64,000 nt of DNA, taken from an uncultured Bacteroidales bacterium (GTDB taxonomy: Bacteria; Bacteroidota; Bacteroidia; Bacteroidales; Muribaculaceae). The notes beneath the pieces were generated by a model. That model saw only the letters and a list, made by a program, of their open reading frames with translations. It had not been told where the DNA came from and made no database searches. Every line of letters starts with the position of its first letter. Positions within the stretch are counted from its first letter, which is position 1. The stretch covers positions 1-64,000 of the forward strand of contig CACZNH010000020.1 in the NCBI GenBank assembly GCA_902782465.1. Reading direction: 5' to 3'. The translations under genes and the position numbers were made by a program. Positions 52,276 to 59,705 of the stretch are shown piece after piece.

Positions 52276-52966
52276 ACAATGGCTGGGGGCTGCCACCGAC
52301 GTGGTCTTGCCGCGCATCTGTCCGGTGTGCGGGCAAACGCTTGACGGCGACGAGGCATGGCTGTGCCGCAAGTGCCTGGCAGGATTGCCGCGTACGCGCT
52401 ATGAAGAGGTGCCGTTCAACAGCATGGAGCAGCACTTTGCCGGCAAGGTGCCCATCGAACGAGCCACGGCCTACTTCTTCTACGAGAAAGGCTCGCCCTA
52501 CGCATCTATCCTTCACGACATCAAGTACCATGGTATCCCCACCATGGGGCGCTGGCTCACCTCTCGCGCGGTGCAAGACATGGCCGCTAGCCATTTCTTT
52601 GACGGCATCGATGTGGTCACCGCCGTCCCCCTGCATCGCAGCCGTCTTGCCCACCGTGGCTACAACCAGAGCAAATACCTCGCCTGCGGCATCGCCGATA
52701 GCCTGAACATACCATATGTAGAAGCCTTAAAAGCCGTACGTCCACATACCACTCAGACCCATAAAGGCGCCCTTGAACGCTGGCAAAACATCCAGGACAA
52801 CTACGTCCTGAAAAAAGACGCCGACCAGTTGGCCGGCAAACACATCCTCCTTGTCGATGACGTCGTGACGACCGGTTCCACCCTCACCGTCTGCGCCATC
52901 CTGCTGAAAAGCATCCCTAATGTGAAGGTTTCACTCTTCACTCTCGCCGCTGCGCGACTCGAGTAA
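52259..52966 (+). CDS. comF: ComF family phosphoribosyltransferase-like protein
   Basis: 235 residues from the ATG at 52259 (a TTG one codon upstream is unlikely). An N-terminal zinc ribbon, CPVC near 22 and CRKC near 37, then a type I PRTase domain with YHGIPTMGRWL, VPLHRSRLAHRGYNQSKYLA near 121 and the PRPP loop ILLVDDVVTTGSTL near 200. ComF proteins assist DNA uptake in competent bacteria; in Bacteroidetes the role is less clear. It overlaps the end of recX by 17 bases, completing a three-gene unit patatin-recX-comF. Confidence 0.9.
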   Translation: MWKTIRQWLGAATDVVLPRICPVCGQTLDGDEAWLCRKCLAGLPRTRYEEVPFNSMEQHFAGKVPIERATAYFFYEKGSPYASILHDIKYHGIPTMGRWLTSRAVQDMAASHFFDGIDVVTAVPLHRSRLAHRGYNQSKYLACGIADSLNIPYVEALKAVRPHTTQTHKGALERWQNIQDNYVLKKDADQLAGKHILLVDDVVTTGSTLTVCAILLKSIPNVKVSLFTLAAARLE

Positions 52967-52976
52967 ATTTGAAACA

Positions 52977-53064
52977 GTGGAGGAATTTTTCATTGTCAAA
53001 ATGAAAAATTGTGGAAAGGTGGAGGAGTTTTTTATTGCATCGCAATAAAAACTGTGGAGAAGAA
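52977..53064 (-). repeat. Two-hairpin cassette, left, flanking the four-helix-bundle gene
   Basis: Minus-strand reading: TTCTTCTCCACAG (53052-53064), hairpin A TTTTTATTGC / GCAATAAAAA (53029-53051), CCTTTCCACA (53010-53019), hairpin B AATTTTTCATT / AATGAAAAATT (52984-53010), CCTCCAC (52977-52983). The same linkers in the same order, with unrelated stems, form the right cassette in opposite orientation. Confidence 0.75.
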
Positions 53065-53115
53065 TAATTATGTGACAGTAAATATAGTTTTAAACACAAG
53101 ATAAAAATTTAGAAT

Positions 53116-53484
53116 ATGGACATGATATATCATTTTGAACGGCTTGAGGTCTTTAAGCAAGCCCGCCAGTTGGTGAAGGAAATCTACAAACTCAGCATGA
53201 AATTTCCTTCAGAAGAGCGTTTTGCGCTTTGCAGCCAGCTGCGACGCGCTGCGATTTCAATCCCATCGAACATCGCTGAAGGTGTGGGCAGGCTGTCACC
53301 AAAGGAAACTACACATTTTCTTGAAATATCTTATGGGTCCTTGATGGAAACCTACTGCCAGTTGCAAATAGCATTAGATCTCATGTATATTACAGAAGAG
53401 GACCTAAATCAAGTTAAACCCATGATTTTTGCAACATCCCGAATGCTTAATGGTCTGCACAAATCATTCTTGTCCAAGCAGTAA
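53116..53484 (+). CDS. Four-helix-bundle (S23 / rRNA intervening-sequence type) protein
   Basis: 122 residues. The family signature is clear: FERLEVFKQARQLVKEIYKL (8-27), FALCSQLRRAAISIPSNIAE then GVGR (about 36-59), HFLEISYGSLMETYCQLQIA (about 67-86). Members are found in 23S rRNA intervening sequences, beside diversity-generating retroelements (Avd) and as stand-alone genes; they are basic and bind nucleic acid. Here the gene is free-standing and bracketed by a perfect 13-bp inverted repeat (53052-53064 and 53499-53511) that forms the inner ends of the two palindrome cassettes. This suggests a small mobile or RNA-processing unit. Confidence 0.85.
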   Translation: MDMIYHFERLEVFKQARQLVKEIYKLSMKFPSEERFALCSQLRRAAISIPSNIAEGVGRLSPKETTHFLEISYGSLMETYCQLQIALDLMYITEEDLNQVKPMIFATSRMLNGLHKSFLSKQ

Positions 53485-53498
53485 AAAAGGAAGGTTAT

Positions 53499-53622
53499 TT
53501 CTTCTCCACAGTCGTTGCGCTACAGCGCAACGACACCTTAACCTTTCCACAAAAAAAACGGCACCAATAAGGTGCCGTTTTTGCCTCCACAGTTAACGGC
53601 GCCCCACTTGGGCGCCGTTAAC
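53499..53622 (+). repeat. Hairpin cassette, right, flanking the four-helix-bundle gene
   Basis: TTCTTCTCCACAG (53499-53511), hairpin A GTCGTTGCGCT / AGCGCAACGAC (53511-53534), CCTTTCCACA (53542-53551), hairpin B (53554-53582), CCTCCAC (53584-53590), then a third hairpin GTTAACGGCGCCC / GGGCGCCGTTAAC (53592-53622). Linkers match the left cassette; stems do not. Confidence 0.8.
53554..53582. terminator. Bidirectional intrinsic terminator (hairpin B of the right cassette)
   Basis: A perfect 12-bp stem AAAAACGGCACC / GGTGCCGTTTTT with a 5-base loop between the four-helix-bundle gene and rpoZ. Confidence 0.85.
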
Positions 53623-53625
53623 TTA

Positions 53626-53958
53626 TCAAAATTCCTCTTTTTCTTTCGCCAGGTTGCGGTAGGCGAGTTTGTCTTCCAGATATTCTTGGGTCGCTATCAG
53701 CGTGGGCTTGGGCAGTTTCTCGTAATACTTCGAGATTTCTATCTGCTCACGGTTCTCGCTGATTTCCTCAAGGTTGTCGTTCAGGGTGGCAAACTCCTGA
53801 AGCTTCTTCTCAAGGTCCGACTTCATCTCGGCGGCAATCTGGTTGGCACGTTTGCTGATGATGCAGACGGTCTCATAGATGTTGCCCGTGGGTTCTGCCA
53901 TCTCGATGATGTCATGAACGGTAGTGGTGAGTGGCGCGTTAGTCTTCTTGTAATCCAT
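53626..53958 (-). CDS. rpoZ: RNA polymerase omega subunit, Bacteroidetes type
   Basis: 110 residues. The Bacteroidetes omega/Rpb6-like signature is present: MDYKKTNAPLTTTVHDIIEM, GNIYETVCIISKRANQIAAE (about 26-45), then a charged helix and PTLIATQEYLEDKLAYRNLA near the end. It stabilises assembly of the polymerase. It follows bamD by 52 bp on the same strand, an order usual in Bacteroidales. Its stop is four bases from the last hairpin of the right cassette. Confidence 0.85.
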   Translation of the reverse strand: MDYKKTNAPLTTTVHDIIEMAEPTGNIYETVCIISKRANQIAAEMKSDLEKKLQEFATLNDNLEEISENREQIEISKYYEKLPKPTLIATQEYLEDKLAYRNLAKEKEEF

Positions 53959-54010
53959 GTTTTTGTGACTTGAATTAATTTATAATGTGTTGTTGTTTTC
54001 GCTTGACGGG

Positions 54011-54817
54011 TCAATTGCCGTTGACGTGGCGGTTGGCAATCTTGAAGATGTTGTCGGCCTCCTTGCGCATCTTGCTGTCAGGGTAGTCGTTGATGAACGA
54101 GTAATACTCGTCGATGACGGTGCGGAAACGTTCTACCTTCTTCTCGGGAACGCTCTCGCTGGCCTCTTTGAAGCGGGCCTTGAGCACCAGCATCTCCAGT
54201 TCCTCTTTATACTTGCTGTAAGGGTAAGCCTTGATGGCGTTCTGGGCAGTGATGACAGCGCTCTCGTAGTTGTTGCCCATATAGTTGCCCAGGTTATAGT
54301 ACAGCGTGGCATTCTGCAATTCCTTGAGCACCAGTTTGTCCTGTAACTCAAACAGGGCGCTTTGGGCCTGTGATGCCTTGTCGCTCGACGGGAAATAGTC
54401 CAGGAAGGCCTGCAGCTCTTCCATGGCGCGGATGGTCTCGGTCTGGTCCAGCTGGGAATCGGGCGAATCCAGATAGAAGCCGTAGCCCCCATAGAATCTT
54501 GCCAACTCGGCGTACTGGCCGCGCGGATAACGCTGGTAATACTGCTTGAAATAGGAACCGGCGCTGATGTAGTCCTTGTTCTCATAGTGGCTCAGTCCCA
54601 ACAGGTAGAGCGACTCCTCGGCGTTAGGGGTGCCGCGGAAGATGGGAACCAGCTCGGTCAGGATGGTAGTAGCCTGAGCGTAACGTTTGTTCTCAAAGGC
54701 CTTCTTGGCGTAGGCATACTTGTATTCAAGGTCACTGCTCTTCAGCACCTTGTTATACTCGCCGCAGCTCGCCATCACGCAGGCCAGAGCCAATATTATC
54801 GTCAATTTCTTGATCAT
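54011..54817 (-). CDS. bamD: Outer-membrane assembly lipoprotein BamD
   Basis: 268 residues from the ATG at 54817 (MIKKLTIILALACVMASC); a slightly longer frame starts at 54835. Lipobox VMASC, then about five TPR-like repeats (for example YAYAKKAFENKRYAQATTIL, LGLSHYENKDYISAGSYFKQ then YYQRYPRGQYAELARF). BamD helps BamA fold barrel proteins into the outer membrane from the periplasmic side. It is upstream of rpoZ in the same operon. The length fits the family. Confidence 0.9.
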   Translation of the reverse strand: MIKKLTIILALACVMASCGEYNKVLKSSDLEYKYAYAKKAFENKRYAQATTILTELVPIFRGTPNAEESLYLLGLSHYENKDYISAGSYFKQYYQRYPRGQYAELARFYGGYGFYLDSPDSQLDQTETIRAMEELQAFLDYFPSSDKASQAQSALFELQDKLVLKELQNATLYYNLGNYMGNNYESAVITAQNAIKAYPYSKYKEELEMLVLKARFKEASESVPEKKVERFRTVIDEYYSFINDYPDSKMRKEADNIFKIANRHVNGN

Positions 54818-54957
54818 CGAACCGTTTTTTCGCAATTAGCCTGCAAAATTAGACATTTTCCACGACACTGCCAAACCCAAACCCAAAAACCCCAATTATT
54901 TCGCAAAATTTAACGCAAAACCCCATGCTAATCTCAGAGGAAATGGTCCATCGGGAT

Positions 54958-56520
54958 TTATAGATTGTATTTTTTTGTTTTTCTTGTCGTTAAAAAAAAC
55001 TTAGCGCCTTTGCGGCTTAGCATGGGGTGTGGGGTGGTGTTGTGGGAAAGGATGGTGAGCAGGGAGGCGGCGAGGCCGTAATAGACCGCGTCACCGGGCA
55101 GGGAAGTGAATTTGGCCAGCAGCATGGCGCCGACGCCGATGGGCATTGACAGCAGCACACGGCTCGGCTGGAAACGGCCGGGGCACCACAGGGCGAAACA
55201 CAGCGGGAACAGGATGGCGACGGCACGCAGACCCAGCGACAGGAAGCCCAGGTCGTTGATGAAGGTGCTGCGGAACAGCAGTGTGGCGATAACCGCCATG
55301 GCGAGGATGCCCACGATGGACAGGCGCGTCTGTGCAAGCTGTGACAGCGGCGATGCGGTCATGCCCATTCGCCGCTTGAAATTGCCATAGACGTCGCGCA
55401 CCAGGATGGTCGAGGCGCCCAGCGACAGGCCGCTGCCACACCCCAGGATGTTGATGAGCATCGTTCCCAGCATCAGGCCGCCAAGCCAGGCGGGCAGGTG
55501 CTGCAGGATAAAGGCGGGAAAGGCTTGTGCCGAGTTCTCGATGACACCAAGTCCGTCAGGGAGGGTTTCTCCTGCGGCTTGCAGTGCCCTGAGCTCGTCG
55601 GCAGTGACATAGTGGCCGCGCATGTAGATGCCCACGAGGGTGCAGGCGGCACCGATGATGGGCATGAACAGGGCACACAGCAGGGCGCCGCGGCGTGCCT
55701 TGGGGGTGCTGGCAGCCGACCAGATGCACTGGGCATAGCTCTGGGTGCACACCACGCCCAGCACGAGCGACAGACAGCCGCCCAGGTCCTTGAAGGCCCC
55801 GCGTGCCAGCGGACTGCCGTAGCGGTGATGGATGCTCTCGATATCGGTGAGGCCGTTGAACTGGGCAAGGGCAGGGGAGTGATAGACGGTATCCACACCG
55901 TCGCGCAGCCCCGACAGGCCGCCCGCGACGTGCCACACCACGATGCCCGCTGCCAGCGAGCACAGGTACAGCAGCACCAGTTTGACGATGCCCCCAGCGC
56001 CTGCGCTGCGTATGCCGCCAAACAGCACCATCAACAGGATGAGCACGGCGCCCGTGATGGAGGCCCACAGCGTGGACATCCCGAACAGGCTGCCAATCAT
56101 CGCCGACGACGACAGCACCTGCGACATGATGCTGATAAAGATGCCGATGAGGAACAGTATCGACCCCACGGTTTCGGCCTTGCGGCCATATTCACGACTG
56201 ACAATCTCGAGCAGCGTCGAGCACCCGCTGCGGCGCAAAGGCCCCGCATAGAACAAGCCCAGAACCAGCGCGCCCAGACCAGCCCCGATGGTGAACCACC
56301 ATGCCGACACGCCGAAATGGAATGCCAGCTGTGCAGTGCCGATGGTGCTCTGGCCGCCAGCCAGTGTGCCCAGCATGGCGCCGCACACCATCCAGCTGCC
56401 GCTCTTGCCGCCGATGCTGAAGCTGTGCGCGTCCTTGACTTTGCGACCTGACAGCCAGCTGACAACCAATAGCAGTGCGATGGTCAGCGTTACCCCGATG
56501 AGATGTACAATCGATACCAT
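54958..56520 (-). CDS. Sodium:solute symporter family protein
   Basis: 520 residues with about 13 membrane segments, starting MVSIVHLIGVTLTIALLLVV. Family features: GRKVKDAHSFSIGGKSGSWM (about 25-45), GTLAGGQSTIGTAQLAFHFG (about 51-70), and a GCGSGLSLGASTILVRDVYG segment near 360-380, which resembles the conserved SSS region before the late helices. It imports a solute with sodium across the inner membrane; the solute cannot be read from sequence. It is single, with a 140-bp spacer to bamD and its own upstream region shared with the divergent gene at 56735. Confidence 0.85.
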   Translation of the reverse strand: MVSIVHLIGVTLTIALLLVVSWLSGRKVKDAHSFSIGGKSGSWMVCGAMLGTLAGGQSTIGTAQLAFHFGVSAWWFTIGAGLGALVLGLFYAGPLRRSGCSTLLEIVSREYGRKAETVGSILFLIGIFISIMSQVLSSSAMIGSLFGMSTLWASITGAVLILLMVLFGGIRSAGAGGIVKLVLLYLCSLAAGIVVWHVAGGLSGLRDGVDTVYHSPALAQFNGLTDIESIHHRYGSPLARGAFKDLGGCLSLVLGVVCTQSYAQCIWSAASTPKARRGALLCALFMPIIGAACTLVGIYMRGHYVTADELRALQAAGETLPDGLGVIENSAQAFPAFILQHLPAWLGGLMLGTMLINILGCGSGLSLGASTILVRDVYGNFKRRMGMTASPLSQLAQTRLSIVGILAMAVIATLLFRSTFINDLGFLSLGLRAVAILFPLCFALWCPGRFQPSRVLLSMPIGVGAMLLAKFTSLPGDAVYYGLAASLLTILSHNTTPHPMLSRKGAKFFLTTRKTKKYNL

Positions 56521-56623
56521 TTTCTTCTATCTTCTTACCCGTTTCGGATAAATTCGGCGGCAAAGTTACATCAAAAAATTGCCAAAAGAGTAAAATTGTT
56601 AATAACTATTCATCATAAAGTTG

Positions 56624-56653
56624 TTGTAATTGGACAAATATAGTGTAATTTTG
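56624..56653 (+). promoter_or_regulatory. Promoter of the dockerin/SUMF1 gene
   Basis: TTG, 19 bases, TAATTTTG, a full match to the Bacteroidetes pattern. The predicted leader is about 75 bases. Confidence 0.75.
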
Positions 56654-56734
56654 TGGGTTGATATTTTTCCCTACAATGGAACGTGCGGTAACTGTTCCTG
56701 TTTTGATTACAGAATTAACTAAATATTGATTAAC

Positions 56735-58717
56735 ATGAGATTAACTACACTTTTCTCGTTGATTGTCTTATCAACAATGACGGCGTTGGCTGGTCCGCGT
56801 CAGTATGCTAGTAACATCATCGGGGATGTGAATGGTGACGGTATGGTCACCATTGCCGACGTGAACGTGGTTGTCGGCGATATCCTCGGTGGCAAGTGGA
56901 ACCCTGCCAGTGATGTCAACAATGACGGATCGGTCACTGTAGCCGACATCAACATGCTGGTGAACATCATCCTCAACGGTCCTGAAACCCCTGTTGCCGA
57001 CACTGGCATGTACATGGGTGTTCTGGGTTACAACCAGTTGCTTACCATCAAACCCATTGCCCTGCTTGACTCGGCATCGGTTGGCGAATTCACCTCCTTC
57101 GTTAACGATTTGGACACGCAGCCCGGAAGATTGCTCTATCACTCGGTAAATAAGGCGCTTAATGACCTCGGAAAGGCCATCTGCCCCGAGAATCTGCAGA
57201 ATGTGGCCATCGTCACCTTTACCGGAGGTCTTGACCAGGGTTCGCTGATGATGACCGACCTGTATGACACCGAGGCCGAGTATGCCCAGGCTCTGCATGA
57301 GCGCATCCTCGACCAGCGCGTCTATGGCCGTGCCATCAAGGCTTACACCGTTGGCCTGCTCAGCGATAACGTCAAGGACGAGACGCAGTTCCTGGCCAAC
57401 CTCGAAGCCCTGTCCAGTGACGCTGACAAGGCAATGGTAGTGAACAACATGGCCGAGGTGAACACCCGCTTCCAGTCCATCGCCGATGACCTGGTGCGCC
57501 GCAACATGTCCGAGACGCTCACGCTCGTCTTCCCCGGTGTGGGAACGGGCACCCGCATCCGTTTCACCCTTGACGAGGTGGATGGTGCAACGGTCGACAA
57601 CTCCCAGGTCTATATCGAGGGCACCTTCTCGCTCAAGAACAGGACCCTCACCGACATCACCTATCACGGCCTGACCTGCACCGCCGGCAACAAGGTGACC
57701 GCATCGAGTGTTGACGGTATGTTCGTCACGATGGTCTTCCCCGGCATCCAGCTCGACAACGAGGAGCGCATCGACAAAAAGAACATCCAGGAATGGTATT
57801 TGGTCGAGGGCCAGAACACCTGGCAGCCCAGCACCGAGTTCCAGGCTTCGCGTCTGCCCGACATCGAGAGCACCTACTCGAGCGCACTGGTGATGCTGCT
57901 GCTCGATTGCAGCACGGTAGTGGGCGAGGACTTTGAAGACCTCCAGGCTGCTGCCAACTCCTTCATCGAGCGCATGGAGAACTACAACACCATTCCCGGT
58001 ATGTTCACCGTTAACGGTGTTTCGTTCAGGATGATTTCGGTTGACGGTGGCACCTTCGCCATGGGCTCTGACATGGAGACTGCAATGGCTGGCGATGCCA
58101 ACTTCGACGAGGCTCCCGCACACGAGGTGACCCTCTCGCCCTACAGCATCGGCCAGACCGAGGTGACCCAGGAGCTCTGGCAGGCTGTCATGGGCAGCAA
58201 TCCCAGTGGTTTCACCGGCGACCTGCAGCGTCCTGTTGAGCAGGTGAGCTGGGAGGATTGCCAGGAGTTCATTGCACGCCTCAACGCCATCACCGGCAAG
58301 CAGTTCCGTCTGCCCACCGAGGCCGAGTGGGAATTTGCAGCCCGTGGCGGTATCAAGTCGGCAGGTAAGACCTATGCCGGCAGCAACAACCTCGATGAGG
58401 TGGCATGGTACTATGGCAACAGCTATGGCTTGGGCGCAGATAGCCCCGATTATGGCACGCATCCCGTGGCCACGAAGTATGCCAACGAGCTGGGCCTCTA
58501 TGACATGTGTGGTAACGTCTATGAGTGGGTCAACGACTGGTATGGCGCTTACAGTGATGAGCCCCAGACCGATCCTCAGGGTCCCGAAACCGGTTTGCGC
58601 CGTGTAACCCGTGGCGGCAGCTGGTACAGCAACGAACTTGACAGCCGCGTGAACTGCCGCAACTACGAGTCGGTCGGCAGCCGCAGCTACTCGCTCGGTC
58701 TGCGTCTGGCCCTCTAA
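56735..58717 (+). CDS. Secreted protein: N-terminal dockerin pair, vWA-like domain, C-terminal SUMF1 domain
   Basis: 660 residues from the ATG at 56735. Signal peptide 1-20 (MRLTTLFSLIVLSTMTALAG). Two dockerin-like loops, GDVNGDGMVTIAD and SDVNNDGSVTVAD (about 30-85), stand at the N-terminus. Residues about 95-410 look like a von Willebrand A-type fold (VAIVTFTGGLDQGSLMMTDL, AIKAYTVGLLSDNV). Residues about 420-660 are a SUMF1 domain: SVDGGTFAMGSDME, QTEVTQELWQAVMGSNPSGF, FRLPTEAEWEFAARGGIKSA, GNVYEWVNDWYGAY, VTRGGSWYSNELDSRVNCRN. Only one cysteine stands near the formylglycine-enzyme active site, so activity is doubtful. It is related to the protein at 49827. Confidence 0.8.
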   Translation: MRLTTLFSLIVLSTMTALAGPRQYASNIIGDVNGDGMVTIADVNVVVGDILGGKWNPASDVNNDGSVTVADINMLVNIILNGPETPVADTGMYMGVLGYNQLLTIKPIALLDSASVGEFTSFVNDLDTQPGRLLYHSVNKALNDLGKAICPENLQNVAIVTFTGGLDQGSLMMTDLYDTEAEYAQALHERILDQRVYGRAIKAYTVGLLSDNVKDETQFLANLEALSSDADKAMVVNNMAEVNTRFQSIADDLVRRNMSETLTLVFPGVGTGTRIRFTLDEVDGATVDNSQVYIEGTFSLKNRTLTDITYHGLTCTAGNKVTASSVDGMFVTMVFPGIQLDNEERIDKKNIQEWYLVEGQNTWQPSTEFQASRLPDIESTYSSALVMLLLDCSTVVGEDFEDLQAAANSFIERMENYNTIPGMFTVNGVSFRMISVDGGTFAMGSDMETAMAGDANFDEAPAHEVTLSPYSIGQTEVTQELWQAVMGSNPSGFTGDLQRPVEQVSWEDCQEFIARLNAITGKQFRLPTEAEWEFAARGGIKSAGKTYAGSNNLDEVAWYYGNSYGLGADSPDYGTHPVATKYANELGLYDMCGNVYEWVNDWYGAYSDEPQTDPQGPETGLRRVTRGGSWYSNELDSRVNCRNYESVGSRSYSLGLRLAL

Positions 58718-58737
58718 TTGGCGACATTTAATCACAT

Positions 58738-58781
58738 TGCACCCGATAACTGCTTCTCCACGGCATTATCGGGTGCATTTT
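58738..58781 (+). terminator. Intrinsic terminator
   Basis: A perfect 12-bp stem TGCACCCGATAA / TTATCGGGTGCA followed by TTTT. Confidence 0.85.
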
Positions 58782-58813
58782 AGTCAAAATTCAACCCGTT
58801 ATATTTCTGACTT

Positions 58814-59602
58814 ATGCTACTTATCATTATAACCGCTTTGTTGCCTGCAGTCATCCTGGGGTGGTGGATTTACAGGAAGGACTCGGCACGTCCCGAGCCC
58901 TTGAAGCAGCTGTTGTTGGCATTCTTTTATGGTGTGGGCTCCACGTTCGTTTCGGTCCTTATCGTGGGCGTCATGAATGCGCTCGGCCTTATGGTCTATA
59001 ACCTGGAAACCTTTGCTGGAGCGGTGTCAACGGCGTTGCTGGCAGCGGCGATACCCGAGGAACTTGCCAAGCTCGCCATGCTGTGGCTCTTCTTGCGCAG
59101 GAACCAGCACTATGACGAGTACCTTGATGGCATCGTCTATGCCGCCTGCGTCGGCCTGGGCTTTGCGGCAGCCGAGAATGTCCTCTACCTGCTGCAGAGC
59201 GATAACTGGGCGCTCACGGGCGCCATCAGGGGACTCACCGCAGTGCCTGCCCACTTTGCGATGGCCTGTGCGATGGGTTACTTCTACAGCAAGCGCCACT
59301 TTGGCGACCGCAGCCGTGTCACTGCCTGCTGCATCCTGGCGGTGCCCGTCATCATCCACTGGACGTGGGACGCACTGGCCTTCAGCGAGGGCGTACTGCC
59401 GGCTTTGTCGGTAGTGGTCAACATCCTGTTCGTGCTCCTGATTTATTATCTCTACAAGAGCACCAACCAACGCATTGACGACTTGACCCAACAGGACCGC
59501 AAGCGCATGACACCCCCGCCCATCAACAACGGCCCTGGGGCACCATTGCCCCCGCCGCTGCCCGGCAATCCCCCTCATGATACTCCTCCTCCCCTGGCAT
59601 GA
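58814..59602 (+). CDS. PrsW family intramembrane protease
   Basis: 262 residues with about seven membrane segments. Glutamic-type protease motifs are present: PEELAKL near 78-84 (the EExxK site), GFAAAENVLYLL near 117-128, PAHFAMACAMGYFYS near 142-156 and HWTWDAL near 178. The C-terminal 40 residues are a proline-rich cytoplasmic or periplasmic tail (PPINNGPGAPLPPPLPG). In Bacillus subtilis PrsW cuts an anti-sigma factor; no sigma/anti-sigma pair is in this window, so the target is unknown. It is single, between two terminators. Confidence 0.88.
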   Translation: MLLIIITALLPAVILGWWIYRKDSARPEPLKQLLLAFFYGVGSTFVSVLIVGVMNALGLMVYNLETFAGAVSTALLAAAIPEELAKLAMLWLFLRRNQHYDEYLDGIVYAACVGLGFAAAENVLYLLQSDNWALTGAIRGLTAVPAHFAMACAMGYFYSKRHFGDRSRVTACCILAVPVIIHWTWDALAFSEGVLPALSVVVNILFVLLIYYLYKSTNQRIDDLTQQDRKRMTPPPINNGPGAPLPPPLPGNPPHDTPPPLA

Positions 59603-59625
59603 CGCCATGTCACTGCAACAAAAAA

Positions 59626-59659
59626 TCAGGCGAACCGATTTCGGTCCGCCTGACTTTTT
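59626..59659. terminator. Bidirectional intrinsic terminator
   Basis: A 13-bp stem TCAGGCGAACCGA / TCGGTCCGCCTGA with one wobble, T6 on the plus strand and T6 on the minus strand. It is followed by AAAAGCCTAAAGCC words (59662-59700). Confidence 0.85.
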
Positions 59660-59705
59660 TCTAAAAGCTAAAAGCCTAAAGCCTAATAGCTTACTAAAAG
59701 CATAA

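Noticed and set aside
56771-58735. 654-codon frame antisense to the dockerin/SUMF1 gene
   Set aside because: Shadow frame; no recognisable domain, and the plus-strand gene has promoter, signal peptide and terminator.
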